A stretch of DNA of 64,000 nt from Sorghum bicolor (GCF_000003195.3 NC_012878.2:12951104-13015103); one strand, 5' to 3'; counted from the stretch's first letter, positions 11,201 through 22,716 are shown. The notes: generated by a model from the letters alone, not told the origin. A program made the numbers and translations.

Positions 11201-11504
11201 TATCAGGAAGAATATTAGGATTACATCGGCGAGCTGGTTGCTGATGTGGCCGAAATCCAAACTTGATAGGCAACCGATGTTCAACAATTGATCGGTCTAA
11301 ACCAGGCATCTCAGTATAATCCGAAGCAAAGCAATCTTTATATTCCTTTAACAAATCAGTTAACTGTTGCTTACACTCAGAATTTAACTTAGCACTAATA
11401 AAAGTAGGCCTAGGTTTATCACCACTACCTATATCTACTTCTACTAAATCATCGGCCGATGTGAACCCCTGGCCTAATTTTCCATCATCGGCGAACCTAT
11501 CCAT
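8272..11504 (-). pseudogene. Element A pol: RT, RNase H, second RNase H, integrase (broken)
   Basis: From the ATG at 11504 an 820-codon frame reads RT (residues about 90-270, catalytic YIDD at plus 10773-10784), the gypsy RNase H (about 385-470), a second, archaeal-like RNase H (about 520-650, starting LFFDGSTCDRGAG, with TNNQAEYQAL and GDS), and the integrase zinc finger (H-x-H-x-C-x2-C, about 725-765). A one-base deletion near 9095, compared with element B, shifts the frame in the integrase core. Continuation at 8902-9090 has Asn in place of the second catalytic Asp (TNQGT against TDQGT in B) and a TGA near 8904. The C-terminal part follows at 8272-8892 with the catalytic Glu (EASNK). Reverse transcription could be intact, integration not. 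Confidence 0.9.
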
Positions 11505-11506
11505 TA
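11502..11506 (-). other. TAATG stop-start overlap between gag-pro and pol, element A
   Basis: On the minus strand the gag-pro frame ends in TAA whose last A begins the ATG of pol. The run T5-AATG precedes it. The same arrangement is present in element B. It could allow re-initiation or a -1 slip on the T run; neither is demonstrated. Confidence 0.6.
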
Positions 11507-12475
11507 AAAACCTTCATCACAACCGACTGCTTGGATCGGTGGAATTTCATAATCGGCAACTTTGAGAAAATCCTTCTCCCAAATCTCTCCTGAGATACAC
11601 CTAGTTCTTTCATAGGTGTCTGCCTCTGCCGATGCAATGACATAAGAAGAATCTACCGGGACAATCTCAATCTTGTCACCTACCCACTGAACCAAGCATT
11701 GGTGCATTGTAGACGAGATGCAACAATTGGCATGAATCCAATCTCTCCCTAGCAACAGATTGTAAGCACCTTTCCCACTGATCACGAAGAAAGTTGTCGG
11801 CAAGGTTTTGCTGCCGATGGTCAACTCAACACAGATGGCTCCCTTAACCGGAGACACATTCCCTTCAAAATCTTTGAGCACCATATCGGTCTTGGTCAAA
11901 TCCTGATCTCCTTTTCCAAGCTTCCGATACACTGCATATGACATGATATTAATAGCAGCTCCACCATCAATTAGAATCTTGGTCATCAGCTGACCATCCA
12001 CTCTTCCTTTGACAAACAGAGCCTTAAGATGTTGCCTTTCATCATCGGCAGGCTTTTCAAAGATGGCTGTCATTGGATCTAGAGCCAACTGAGCTATTTG
12101 GTCGGAAAACTCCAACTCATCATCACTGGACGGCGCAAGGAATTCCATCGGCAACATAAATTCCATGTTAACATCTACCGATGGATCTGATTGTTGCTGA
12201 TCCCCAGACTGGCCAGAGTTCTCGCCCTTGCTCAACTCTTCTCGTCTTTTGCGCTGCAGCCTCCTTTTCTGTGTCCTAGTCAACCCCTCTAGACACCATG
12301 GAGGAAGCTGTTGCTGCCTTACCGATGGGCGACGACTTTCCCTTGACTCCATCCGATAAGTATTGGCATCCCTGCAAAATATGAACTCATCGGGAACCCA
12401 TGCATTAGCCATCTCTTCAAGCTTTTCCCGGTTCCTGGGAAAATATTCAACACGATCACCAAGCCTGTCGTGCAC
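11507..12475 (-). pseudogene. Element A protease region
   Basis: About 323 codons. An Arg/Lys-rich segment precedes an aspartic protease with active-site motif ILIDGGAAINIM (residues about 170-182) and the later GAYNLLLGRDWIHA segment that corresponds to the ILG box of retropepsins. DGG replaces the textbook DSG/DTG, as in other Tat elements. The frame is open to the TAATG junction with pol. Its upstream joint with gag is deleted relative to element B, so the polyprotein is not continuous. Confidence 0.8.
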
Positions 12476-14683
12476 ACTGAGCCTGCCCCCCAGTCGGAAA
12501 AGGGTGTTGATCGATCTTCATCGGCTTCTGGGCTTTGGAACTATCAAATTTGATTCTCCCGGACTCAATAGCCGATTACAGCTGTTGACTGAAAACTTTG
12601 CACTCATTGGTGCTGTGAGAACTTGCATTGTGCCACTTGCAATATTTCATCTTCTTCAACTGTTCAGCCGATGGGATTACATGATTGGGTGACAGCTTGA
12701 TTTGGCCTTCCTGAAGTAGAAAGTCAAATATCCTATCGGCTTTAGTGATATCAAACGCGAACTTCTCTAGCTCTTTATGCCCAAAAGGGCAAGACATCGG
12801 CTTCTTATTTTTTACCCATTCTGCCAAGCCGATGACTGGTTCCTCGTCAGAGTCCGAGCTTGCTGCTTCATCCACAAATGATACCTTCTTGTTCCATGCT
12901 CTCTTGGGCTCAAAAGGCCTAATATCTTGATCAGAAATTCTCTGCACCAAATGACTTAAGCTTTCGAACTCCTGAGATGCATATTTGTCCCTGATGTGCG
13001 GCAACAAACCCTAGAAAGCCAAATCGGCTAGCTGCCGATCGTCCAAAACCAGACTATAGCATTTGTTCTTGACCTCCCGTATCCTCTGCACAAAGCTCTC
13101 AACCGATTCATCGTTGCGTTGCTTCAACTTGACCAAATCGGTGATCTTCTTCTCATGGACCCCAGAAAAGAAGTACTTGTGGAATTGCTTCTCTAGATCG
13201 GCCCAAGTAATCACTGAATTGGGAGGTAATGATATGAACCAAGTGAAAGCCGATCCAGACAATGATGACGAGAACAGGCGAACCCTCAACTCATCCCTGT
13301 TAGCAGCTTCTCCACAGTGAATGATGAACCTGTTGACATGCTCCATAGTTGATGTATCATCCTGACTAGAAAACTTAGTGAAATCCAGTACTTTGTACTG
13401 ATTTGGAAGCGGAATCAAATCATATGCAGGAGGATACGGTGTTCGGTAAGAGTAAGTGTTGACTTTGGGTTTTATCCCAAATTGATCTCTCATTACTTCA
13501 GCAATCTTATCGGCCCAATAAGCATCGACATCTTGCCGATGAGGCGGTTGTGGAAATGGCACCTGCTGATGGGCTTCCACGTGCCTGTGCGGTGCACGAT
13601 CTGCATGGTACATTGGGTTAATCATTTGGCCGCCAATCTGCTGACCGCCGATCTGTTGACCACCAAGATGTGGACCACCAAACTACTGACCACCGATCTG
13701 CTGGCCAAGATTCATCGGCTGATTGACCAACCCTTGGTTATGGAATCCAGGGTAGATCTGGCCTTGTTGGAACCCTATAGCCTGATTATTCTGTTGGGGC
13801 ATTTGTGGAAAAACTTGCTGCTCAGGCCATCCACTATTAGCATTCATCGGCATAGGACCTGCCGATGACTGGTAATTGGGCATCATCATTGAATTGACAT
13901 ACCCTGGCTGAGTCATAAACCTCTGTTGCGTCAGCATTGAATCTGCCGATGCGTTAGGCATCTGGAATGTTGGAGCTTGAGAATTCCTAGTGTAGGGCCT
14001 TGCAGTAGTGGTTGTAGTATACTGGGGACTCTGATTCATCGACATATTTGGAGGTGCCGATGTCATAGGAGCCTTGCCTCTCACATCAGCCATCTGAGAT
14101 GTGCCAGGTGTCTTCAACAAGTATTCTGGAGGCATACCAAAACCCCACCAATTAGGAGCAAAGGATCCCGACATTGCTGATGCCAATAGATCTGTAGCAA
14201 GCTTGATCTACCCATCTGAAGTCGATGGATTGGTCGTCATCGGTGTAGATTGTGCATTAGTTACTCCTAACGTGCTTGGAGGAACAGTAGTTTCTGTACC
14301 CGCAACGGCTGTAGCAGTCGATGGAGCTGTGACCACCGGTGATCCTAGCTAATGATGAGAAGGGCCCATATAATTGGGTGGCAATTGTCCTTCCTTGAAA
14401 GTTCTAGCCACGACATTGAAAACCGTATTGGACAGCACACCAGCTTGATTGATCAAGGCACGATTAATAGCATTATCAACCATGTCTTGAAGTTTACCAG
14501 GATTGGCATCAAAAGTAACCTGCCGAGGCATCGACAGCGCTTCCTTCTGTTGATGCTGAAGGACCTCAAACATTGCTGCTTGTAATCCTCCATGGCTTTT
14601 GCAATAGCTTACTTCTGCTCATCTTTAAGATTGGCTTCCGTCATAGGGATGACGTTCTCCTGATCGAACTCAGTAGTCGACAT
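12476..14683 (-). pseudogene. Element A gag (multiple stops and a ~470-bp deletion)
   Basis: ATG at 14683, matching the B start. The retrotransposon gag domain (PF03732-like) is at 13011-13440 on the minus strand, with the AFTWFISLPPNSVITWADL segment, and a C-x2-H...H-x4-C knuckle is near 12610-12660. Breaks against B: a frameshift near 14560, stops near 14350, 13683 and 13008, and loss of about 470 bp near 12490 that removes the second Cys/His cluster and the Arg-rich tail. A Gln/Gly-rich, low-complexity stretch lies upstream of the gag domain. Confidence 0.85.
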
Positions 14684-14703
14684 GTCAATTTTGATCTCGA
14701 ATC

Positions 14704-14723
14704 TGGTCCCACCAGGTGTGCCA
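14704..14723 (-). other. Candidate primer-binding site, element A
   Basis: Seven bases inside the 5' LTR, on the minus strand, TGGCACACCTGGTGGGACC begins with the TGG expected for pairing to a tRNA CCA end. It is identical in element B. I could not assign the tRNA without a search. Confidence 0.55.
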
Positions 14724-14730
14724 AAAGATG

Positions 14731-15446
14731 TGTTGATGCAAAAGCTGGATCTGCAAACACAAAGGGCTAATACCCAGTTCAAACGTTAAGGCGTGCCAGC
14801 CGATTTGACCTTACTATCGGCAAAGGTGATAACTCGAATACTTTGGTCCCGACAACAGCGATACGCCCGGATGCCACGGCCAAGAGGTATTCACGTGGAA
14901 CTCGAGAATACGCCGAGCTTAAGTCGATGAACACCTAAGAACTCATAATGAAAAGGAAAAATATGACGAAGTCGTCGAAAAGTAGATGCTAGAATATGAG
15001 TAAAAACTTGTGTTTGATTGATTGATTGATTCTGTCTATTACAAGGCCCTAGGGTCTACATTTATACTCCGCTCAAAGAGCTACAATCAAACACGACTAG
15101 AACTCGAATTCCAAATTAAACAGAATCCATATACAAACCGACTTAAATAACTAAGGAAAATATAAAAACTATCCTCCCGTGACAAACTGGGACACCACCA
15201 CAGGCCAATCGGCAACCTTTAGGTTCTTCTGAGTCATCGGCAGACCCCTCATCGTAGCCATTGGCACAGGTTAATGCTGACCATCGGCATAAACATATCA
15301 CCACTCATAGACTTAGTCACATTCAACTATCCCTTCATCGGCAACCACCCTCATCGCCAACTCTCCTGCAGACCAGTTACTGTTGCCTTATCTTGCCGAT
15401 CTATACTCTACCGATCCCGGGTGCGTGTTCAAAAACGGTGTCAACA
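14731..15446 (-). repeat. Element A 5' LTR (right)
   Basis: 716 bp, TGTTGATG to GTCAACA. A minus-strand TATAAAT at 15060-15066 is the likely element promoter, pointing into gag. It is about 98% identical to the left LTR by hand count, with one 3-bp indel. Confidence 0.93.
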
Positions 15447-15636
15447 GCTTCAAAATCTTGTGAGGAAAATTCAAACCTTGGAGATGAAGAAGCTCCTCAA
15501 GCTAACACCACTACTCATGAGGTATGCATAGATGGGTGGACAATCACTTATAAAGAGTTTCAACCTCGAAAGATCAAGCAATGTAAAAAGAAAGCTAACC
15601 AGCCAAACATAAACCTTCAGAGGTCAGCGAGCTGAT
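15447..15636 (+). pseudogene. 3' part of the gag-like ORF interrupted by element A
   Basis: Starts with the right copy of the GCTTC duplication (15447-15451) and continues the frame from 3555: ASKSCEENSNLGDEEA, then a GWTITYKEFQPRKIKQCKKK segment and a stop after SAS. Basic, unrecognised. Continuity of one frame across both flanks supports an original ORF. Confidence 0.45.
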
Positions 15637-15684
15637 AACACACCGAGCAACACTTCAGAGGAAAATAACTTCACAAAGGATCCA

Positions 15685-15775
15685 GCTATGAGAAAGTGTT
15701 ATCACTACCGATAGGAAGGATACTATGTAAAATTTTGTCCACAGAGGAATCACAGATGCATCATGAAAGTAGCCA
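15685..15775 (+). pseudogene. Degenerate CCHC zinc-knuckle remnant
   Basis: The frame MRKCYHYR-stop-EGYYVKFCPQR fits a gag knuckle C-x2-C-x4-H-x4-C in which the second Cys became Tyr or Arg and the His also became Tyr. Position after the gag-like ORF and before a protease fragment supports this reading. Confidence 0.45.
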
Positions 15776-16039
15776 CACTAAGTTTAAGATATAGGAGTTT
15801 GTGTCCCTTTGTGTAATAAAAACGTTAGTAGCGAAAGTCGAGTTTGTGTGCCTTGTGAACCTTTAGTGCTTAATTGATTTGTCATTATGCTTATGCTTGA
15901 TTTGGATTTTTGTAATGAGTGTAGTGATCTTGTGAGTTATCTTCACAATTTCATTTAGTTTATAGGCCTAAGGTTTAAGGATTAATGAAATAAATAGCTG
16001 GTGTTTCCCTTGTTATCTTAATATAATCTTTCCAAAGTA

Positions 16040-16765
16040 TTCTGTGTTTTATCAGTTCATGTCCCTGTTCTTGGATAACCAAAAATCATGAGAAAATTAT
16101 GGATGATTGTAGACTTCAAGATCTTTCTCTAACCTCAAGAATCACCCCCATAGCTATCTTGGAATTGGAGTTATAAAAATCACAAGAAGATACAGTTGTG
16201 CTGTCAGGAATCTGGACCAGTTTCAGTTTCTTACTGTTTTAGACAAAATTAACTATAGAATTTGGAAAAGTGTTCTATATCAAAGTTTTACACAATTGGC
16301 TAAGCTTTCCAACGGTATAATCTGGAACTTTATCGGATAAGTAAAACCTGAGATATGACATTTATAATTGGATGTTTCGGTTATGTTTCAAAGTCTGGAC
16401 AGTTCTGATATTTCCTATATTCAGTAAATGTAACATCAGAATCTGGGACAAAATTATATACAAAAGTTGTATAGGATTTCATATGCTTTTCAACAATATA
16501 AGGATCGTTGCCATATGATATTTATAGCTCGAGATATGACTTCTGCAAGTTACTGCATATGTGTTGAGACATTGTCAGGATGGATATTATGTTTGGCTGT
16601 TTTACCTCATCTTAAAAATAGAATCTAAGGAGGTCTTCTACATAAAAGTTGTAGGGAATTTCATAAGTTTTCTAATGGTATAAGATACAACTCTTTTGTA
16701 TTAACAGAATAAGAGTTATAACTATTTTACTACGCTGGTGCTTTCATATCGTGAGGAAATTTCAG
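16040..16765. repeat. Diverged tandem repeats, period ~180 bp
   Basis: An anchor of type (A/T)xGxTTTxC(C/T)AAxxxTATAA recurs at about 16303, 16483 and 16663, and a GAGATATGAC/GAGTTATAAC anchor at about 16350, 16530 and 16710, with a fainter unit near 16100-16170. Each unit also has (A)AAGTTxTAxxxxATTxxxTA. Units share perhaps half their bases. There is no ORF; the rest of 15776-17427 is also non-coding. Confidence 0.5.
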
Positions 16766-17427
16766 GATACATGTTTGTTCTCTTGCACATAAGTTCTTTG
16801 GGATGTCAAAAGTTCTCAATGCTAACTTATTTGGAAGAATGTGCAAGCTACCCCTTTTGTGTCCCCTAGCTAGTTTACCTTTTCTTAAGGAGGGTAGCCT
16901 AGTTAAAAGAGTTACAATGAGAAGTATTGGTTAATGTTGGATCATTTATAAGGACATCAAGTGCTTGGTATGTTTGGTTTTGTTTCAAGATATCATCCTA
17001 CTTGGAAAATATCAATGGAGGTATATGTCATGGCTGATACTCAAATTGAGAGTTATGCTTACGAGGATCAGATGACACCAAAGTCTACAAATTTATATGT
17101 ACAAAGAGAGTGAAGCAACTTAACTGTGATAAAGGTACCAATAGTTAGAACTTAGTGATGAAACCAACCTTGGATCATGAGACTCGGTACAGCGAATTTA
17201 AAAGACTATATGATGTGTAGTGTCTAAAAAGGATATGAGAGCTAGTTCCTAGTGTTCCCCAATCAATCTCATTTTAAGGAGGGGTAGTGCCTTGATATCA
17301 TGTGTTGATGTCTTTTCAATCTATCTTGAAGTGATAATTGTATTCTGAGATATCTTATGATTATGATCATCTACCCTTGCTTGTGTTACTAATACTGGTC
17401 ACATGACGACAGGAAGTGTAGTGTCCC

Positions 17428-17688
17428 ATGCATCCAAAGCCCAATAGGGTGCCTCTCACGGATATGTGGGAAGAGAATGATGATCTTGCCTTTCAAGGAT
17501 GTTATGAGTATGATGAAGCTGAGTATTATCAAAACCATAATATTGAACAGCAAGTTGGAAGTGAATCAAATCAGAATCCACAACGACGAAAGAGAAAAAA
17601 AAGCTGTAAGAAGCCTGCTCATGGAAGTAAGGTGCAACGAAACTATGTCAATGGAAGACTGAGCAATGTGGATATAAATAATGTTTAA
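17428..17688 (+). CDS. Unrecognised basic ORF in the Tekay-like remnant
   Basis: 86 codons: an acidic/aromatic first half (YEYDEAEYYQNH) and a strongly basic RRKRKKSCKKP segment resembling a nuclear-localisation or nucleic-acid-binding tract. It lies between the repeat spacer and the protease fragment. Probably a piece of gag; no homology can be claimed by eye. Confidence 0.3.
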   Translation: MHPKPNRVPLTDMWEENDDLAFQGCYEYDEAEYYQNHNIEQQVGSESNQNPQRRKRKKSCKKPAHGSKVQRNYVNGRLSNVDINNV

Positions 17689-17724
17689 GGAGCTAGTGGG
17701 TGGCTATATTCAAGTAGACTCAGC

Positions 17725-18014
17725 GTAAGTGCCCAACGAGGAAGCCTTTGTTAGTTCATACCCCAGTGGGAGAAGTACAAGCAGATCAGGTTTTCTCAAA
17801 TATCAATCTAGTCATAAACAAGGAAAACTTCACTGTAAATCTCATTGTGTTAGAGTCACTTGGTATTCCCTTGGTCCTTGGTAATGGATGGTTGTGTGCA
17901 TACAAAGGAGTGATCTATGGTACCCAGTACAAAATGCTCTTAACATCATTGTCAGAGAAAAGAATTGAGTATCATGGTGGTCCACTCCTACCTGAGGAGG
18001 CAAATTCATATTAA
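17725..18014 (+). pseudogene. Retropepsin half-domain (RVP_2-like)
   Basis: Encodes a TPVGEVQADQVF start, a VNLIVLESLGIPLVLG segment and GNGWLCAYKGVI, matching the latter half of chromovirus proteases, where the usual text is close to DVILGMDWL with a following IDC. The catalytic Asp half is missing and the frame stops at 18012. No RT or integrase follows before the LTR, so pol has been deleted. Confidence 0.6.
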
Positions 18015-18229
18015 ATTTCCATGTCTCTTTGAGTTGTAAGCTAAAAAGTTAGTAGTCAAGATGGACTTTGATCAATTATGCATAATATGTACTCCATGGA
18101 AATTTTGTTCATGAGATGTGACCTTGAGACATAAGTGTTTAAGTTTGGTATGCAAGTGGTGAAGTTGAAAGAGTTATCAAAATCTTTCCTCTTTCCCTCT
18201 TGGAATTTGAGCCTCTTTTGAATTTCGTG

Positions 18230-18258
18230 GACGAGATTTATTTTAAGGGGGGTAGAAT
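18230..18258 (+). other. Polypurine tract before the Tekay-like 3' LTR
   Basis: GACGAGATTTATTTTAAGGGGGGTAG runs directly into the LTR start, in the position and composition expected of the plus-strand primer of a Ty3/gypsy element. Confidence 0.75.
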
Positions 18259-20168
18259 TGTAACACGCTAAATTTTAAAAAGCTTTCAAAATAGGGGAAT
18301 TTGATTTGATTACGTATTTTTGTGCTCATAAAATGTAAAGAAACAATATTTTTTGTTAAAATAAAATTTATTATAGGAGTTAGCAACTTGTTTGTGCATT
18401 CATGCTTGTGCATTCATTTTAATGTGGTGAGTGGTTTGGACTAAAATTTAAAATGTTTTGAAACTGATTTTAAAAAGGATTTGAAAAGGAGTTTTGGAAA
18501 TTTAAAACAAAAAAGGAAGTAGAAGAAGGTTTCTTCTCCTTGTTTTGGCCTGGTAGCCAGTTGAGGTCCATCTTGGCACCATCCCACTCCCACCATTCCC
18601 TCTCACCTTGGCCCAATGGCCATCCCAGCAGGGAGCCAGCCGTGGCACCATCCCTCTCACCTTGGCACCATCCCACTCCTTCTCTCTCTGCTAACCTAGT
18701 CCCACAGGTCAGCGTCTCTCCTCCCCTTCCTTTCTTCTTCCCTGCGTCGTGTCTGTCTGGAACTCACCCAACGCGGCATCCAATCCCGGGTTCTTCGAGA
18801 TTTTGTGTTTTGGATGCAACCGACACCCCTATAAGGCCTGAGCACTCCTCTATGATCTTGTTTCGCATCTACCTCGTGCTGAGCCCTAGCTAGAGTCTCT
18901 GTCACGTTTTGGATCTCGACGGATTTCAAAACATGCCGCCACCGTGGGAAGCTTTGTCCGCTGCCGTACGAATGATTCCGAGCAGTGGCCAAGCTTCATA
19001 AGTTGGTAATGAAGCTTTGGAGCCCTTTTATTCTTTTTCTACTACTTTGGTTGCTCGCTAACTTGGCCATGGTGTACAGAAGCTTGCTGATTTGCTATCT
19101 CGAGCCGCCGGGCATCCCCGACCGTTCCCCGACCTCGAAAAGCCCCTAAGTGAGTTCCCCTTGATCTCCTCTCACTTTCCATGCCCTCGGTTTTGCGTTT
19201 GGTGCACTGTAGCGCGTTTTTCCATGAACTTCGGTGAACTTCAAGCGTAGCCAATGGAGACTGCCACTCGGAGTTACTGTTTCGGCGGCCAGACTGCCAC
19301 AATCTCTCTCAGTCATCCATTCGCCGATCAACGTCCAGGATTAGATCATACCTCTTCGATTGGAATTTTTGCTAAAGAGACCCTAGAAAACTTCAGATTA
19401 TAACCCATAGTCCGTTACGTAGTTTTAAAATACATTTTCTGTTTTCAAAAGCATAAACTAGCTTAGTGTTATTCAAAATACATTTTCTATATTTACAAGA
19501 TTGCCACTAGATTTGTTTTAGAATGGTCGAATCACATGGACTGACTAATGAAACCTAGCGGTCCAAACTTGTTAGACGAACCTTTGAAAGACTTCATAGT
19601 GATCCCTATTGACTTTCCTTGGTAGTGGGTTAAGAGGCTGATCACCTTGGGCGAAAGGGTAAATCATAACTCATGGGTAAAGATGTACGACATTTGTAGA
19701 GTGTTTATTAAACTGGTATACTACCTATGCTCACGGACATGAGCGGCCTTGGGGACATATACATTAAGGGTGATGATTCTTGTGTTAAGATACTCATTGT
19801 TTATTATTTAATGATCTACATTACCTATGTCACATTGATCATGAGATTGTGGTATCTATACAATCTAGTTGCTATAATTGTGGAGTTCGATATGGACTCA
19901 TTCTTGCTATTTCCCTCACCCTTCAGGAGGAGTGTTAGGCTTATGATCAACCAGTCAGTTTGGATCCTGCAGAGTGAAGTTAATACCCAAACTTTGGAGT
20001 ACCTTCCATTGTTTGCTGCCTAAGGTTATCTCTGATTTATTATGTATGTTATATAATTTATGTATTGTCTTTTGATATTACCCCTTATTTGTAGTTATAT
20101 GTGAGATTTGACCTCTAAGACTCACATATGATGTATATCTGGTTTTGTCCTTAAAATTGGGTATTACA
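18259..20168 (+). repeat. Tekay-like 3' LTR, plus orientation
   Basis: About 1.9 kb from TGTAACACGC to GGGTATTACA. GC-rich around 18540-19330, AT-rich elsewhere. Its last part (about 19550-20168) is the reverse complement relative of 21344-22100 in LTR D. It appears to lack roughly 0.9 kb present in D. ORFs seen inside it have no domain support. Confidence 0.8.
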
Positions 20169-20886
20169 TTAATACAAGGCCTCCCCCTCTCACTGGATAT
20201 AGGGCATATCTTGGTCTGAACTAGTATAAATTATTTGTGTTCTTCTCGCACACAATCCGGATCAGGGGCACGTAAATACAAATTTGCTTGCCAGTGTGGG
20301 GATCACAAGTCCAAACAGTGACAGTTGGTATGCCAGATAGGGGCCTTCTACGTGTAACATTCTCTTCTTGAGCAAGCTCTAGATGGTTAACAACCACCAC
20401 CCACTTCGTCTTGGCAGGGTCCTCTAGTTTGGGAGCTTGGAGTTCATGTTGCTAGGCTATGGCTACACAACATGGTCCTCTCGCCTAGAGTTCTGTCCCA
20501 CCATGAGCTCTCCCCACTCTAGCCGAGGTGCAAGAGGTGCTCATGCCACCACTCTCACCGTGCTCATCGAACACAGAAGAGGCAGGGAAGTCCCAACTCT
20601 GTTGTGAGAGTTGGGGATGACCCTCCATAGTCGGTACAGTGTACCCTCGTAAGAGGCATGTCCAGCTTGAGCCTGCCTCAGGAGGGATGCTGGTAGAACG
20701 GAATGATGCTCTAGCCGATGCTCTAGAGTGTCACTACTTTGTCCAAGGCCGAGCATGTTGACAAGGAGGCAAGCGACCATGCCGTCCTAACTTCCCTATG
20801 GTATGGGAAATGCCGCTCTAATCTATTCCTCCTCGGCGAGCCTACTTTGACTGCATATGGGTAGGTTCTTAGAATTCACCTACGCT
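20169..20886 (+). mobile_element. LTR end and leader fragment of a RIRE2-like Tat element
   Basis: The text up to AAACAGTGACA near 20325 reads as the 3' end of an LTR. It is followed by GTTGGTATGCCAGATAGGGG, close to the GTTGGCGCGCCAGGTAGGGG leader I know from grass RIRE2-type elements. The rest, to the CACTA tip at 20887, is GC-rich and gag-leader-like with no long clean frame. The LTR's left part was displaced by the Tekay-like remnant. Confidence 0.5.
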
Positions 20887-20982
20887 CACTACTGCAAAAC
20901 AAGGATATTGTAGCACTTTCTTGTAACATATTTGTCAATGTGTTCCAGTAAAATTTCATAGTAACACAATATAGTATGTTAC
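20887..20982. repeat. CACTA terminal repeat and first subterminal repeats
   Basis: CACTACTGCAAAAC terminal sequence followed by subterminal copies of GTAACA and TGTTAC at about 20924, 20961 and 20977. In En/Spm such repeats bind the TNPA-type protein; that is family knowledge, not shown here. The last five bases, GTTAC (20978-20982), are the left duplication of element E. Confidence 0.75.
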
Positions 20983-21127
20983 TATTGAAAACACAACTAC
21001 TAAAAATAGACTCTTAAACCTATCCCTAGCAATGGCGTCAAAATTACTTAACATCACTTAAGCTAGGTTGTCATCCATAACATGATGCAGAAGTGCTGGT
21101 ATCAAACCTATATGCTTTTATAGGAAA

Positions 21128-21166
<39 letters not shown>

Positions 21167-21343
21167 ATAGATAAATAAATAAGGATCTGCAAGCGCACAG
21201 ATAATACCATTGTAGCATTTTAACCAGGAGTATTCTAGGTATCATTATTTATATTTTTACCACTGAAAAGGGACTTGCAATGATAATGAGCAATGAGCAC
21301 TGCATGTATTCATGGAGACCTTAACTATCTCTTTATCTATCTC
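20983..21343 (-). repeat. Element E 3' LTR, outer segment
   Basis: Corresponds to 60035-60360 of the right LTR. The first bases TATTGAAAACACAAC replace TGTTGACAC...AACACAAC, a small terminal deletion. It contains an (AAAT)n tract. It is interrupted by solo LTR D after TATCTATCTC. Confidence 0.85.
21124..21182. repeat. (AAAT)n microsatellite
   Basis: About 14 tandem AAAT units with one GAT interruption. The matching place in the other LTR of E (60181-60196) has only about three units, so the tract expanded after insertion, or contracted in the other copy. Confidence 0.9.
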
Positions 21344-22711
21344 TGTAATACTCGATTTTAAGGACAAAACCAGATATGCACCAGATGTGAGTTTTTGAAG
21401 CCAAATCTCACATGTAGCTACAAATAAGGGGTAATATCAAAAGACAATGCATAATTATATAACGTACTTAGTATAAAAGAGATAACCTTTAATAGAAAAC
21501 AGCGGATCGACAACTCCAACTTTGGGTATTAACTTCTCTCTATAGGATCCAACTGATTGGTTGATCACAAGCCCAAAACTTCGCCTGAGGTGTGGGGGAA
21601 ATTGTAAGAGTGAGCACATATTGTACTCAACAAGTATAACCAGGGGTTCATGAGGCTCAATTAGCTGACACTGGTTTGACTGCGTTTAGCTTTTATATGT
21701 AGATAGCATGTTTAATCATTGGATAGCAAATATCAAGGTAGCATAATTAATCCCATAACCACATGATCAATGTATACAAGAATTAATAATAACACATATA
21801 AACAACATAATAAACCATCATTTATCATCATTAATCATGTTCACCAGTGTCCATCTATTCCGTCAGTTTTTCGGACCGCCCGTATCCGTGGGCACGACTA
21901 GTATACCAGATTTAACACTCTGCAGAGGTTGTACATCTTTACCCATGAGTCGTGATTTACCCTTTCGCCCGAGATTGTAAGTCTCTTAGCCCCCTTCCAA
22001 GGGAGGTCGGCAGGGTTCACTATGAAGCCTTTCAAAAGTTCATCTAACAAGTTAGGGCCGCAAGGATTCTCGGGCATGCAGATATAGAGCCCCCCTTCCA
22101 AATGGCACAATGACTCGCAACCTATACACATAAGGACAGAGGCCACACTGTACCCAAAACAGCAAGCCCCTCTAGCGCCCTTTCGGGTAACCTCTAACAA
22201 GCTAGATAAGGTCTTCATACCGAGCCAAAGCCACAGCCATATAGCCCTCATGGTTTGTACGAATTATCCCAACTTTTGCTAAGGGATAAGTCCTTATGGA
22301 GGGTCAAGATCAATCTAGCAAAAGCCAGAGTTCTTTCCACCATTTATATTCAAGTTGCTAGATAGCTTATTTTATTGTTTATTGTATATCCAAACATTCA
22401 TGTTACAAGATCAAAGATTATAATCAAGCACTAGCAAGAACTACCCCAAATGCATATCTAAATAGGTATCAAGGAATTCAAGATAACAATCATCTAAGAT
22501 TTTTCTAGGGTTGTCAAGGTGGACACATGCATATGATATATGTATTAAAAGTGTATAGGAAACAAGGATGGTCCCAAGTTATACTTGCCTTGATCAAAGC
22601 TCTCCTAAGCCTGCTGGTCATCAAAAGATTAGCCTTGATCACCAACATAAAGCTCACCAACTAAACTCGATCATCAATCAACAACACGCATTCCAATGAA
22701 CAATCATACAC

Positions 22712-22716
22712 AAAGC
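22712..22716. repeat. Target-site duplication AAAGC, left copy, element B
   Basis: AAAGC precedes the LTR at 22717. The same five bases follow the right LTR at 35132-35136. Confidence 0.95.

Larger units (their letters stand above)
3556..15446 (-). mobile_element. Element A: Tat-clade Ty3/gypsy retrotransposon with antisense PMD gene
   Basis: Complete insertion bounded by two LTRs of about 717 bp and the perfect 5-bp duplication GCTTC. In element orientation (minus) the order is 5' LTR, primer-binding site, gag, protease, RT, RNase H, second RNase H, integrase, tail-to-tail spacer, an antisense gene on the plus strand, 3' LTR. The dual RNase H and the antisense extra ORF are hallmarks of the Tat clade. 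By eye the two LTRs differ at about 15 sites over 716 bp (about 2%), suggesting insertion within the last million years or so at commonly used grass rates. Every gene is broken. Confidence 0.93.
3421..20168 (+). mobile_element. Tekay/Del-like Ty3-gypsy remnant, split by element A
   Basis: The remnant consists of 3421-3555 and 15452-20168; the middle is element A. It holds gag-like frames, a degenerate zinc knuckle, a spacer with about 180-bp repeats, a protease half-domain, a polypurine tract and a 1.9-kb 3' LTR. The 5' LTR, reverse transcriptase and integrase are absent. Lineage is inferred from the long LTR starting TGTAACAC and ending GGGTATTACA, and from the purine-rich run just before it. 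The remnant predates A. Confidence 0.6.
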
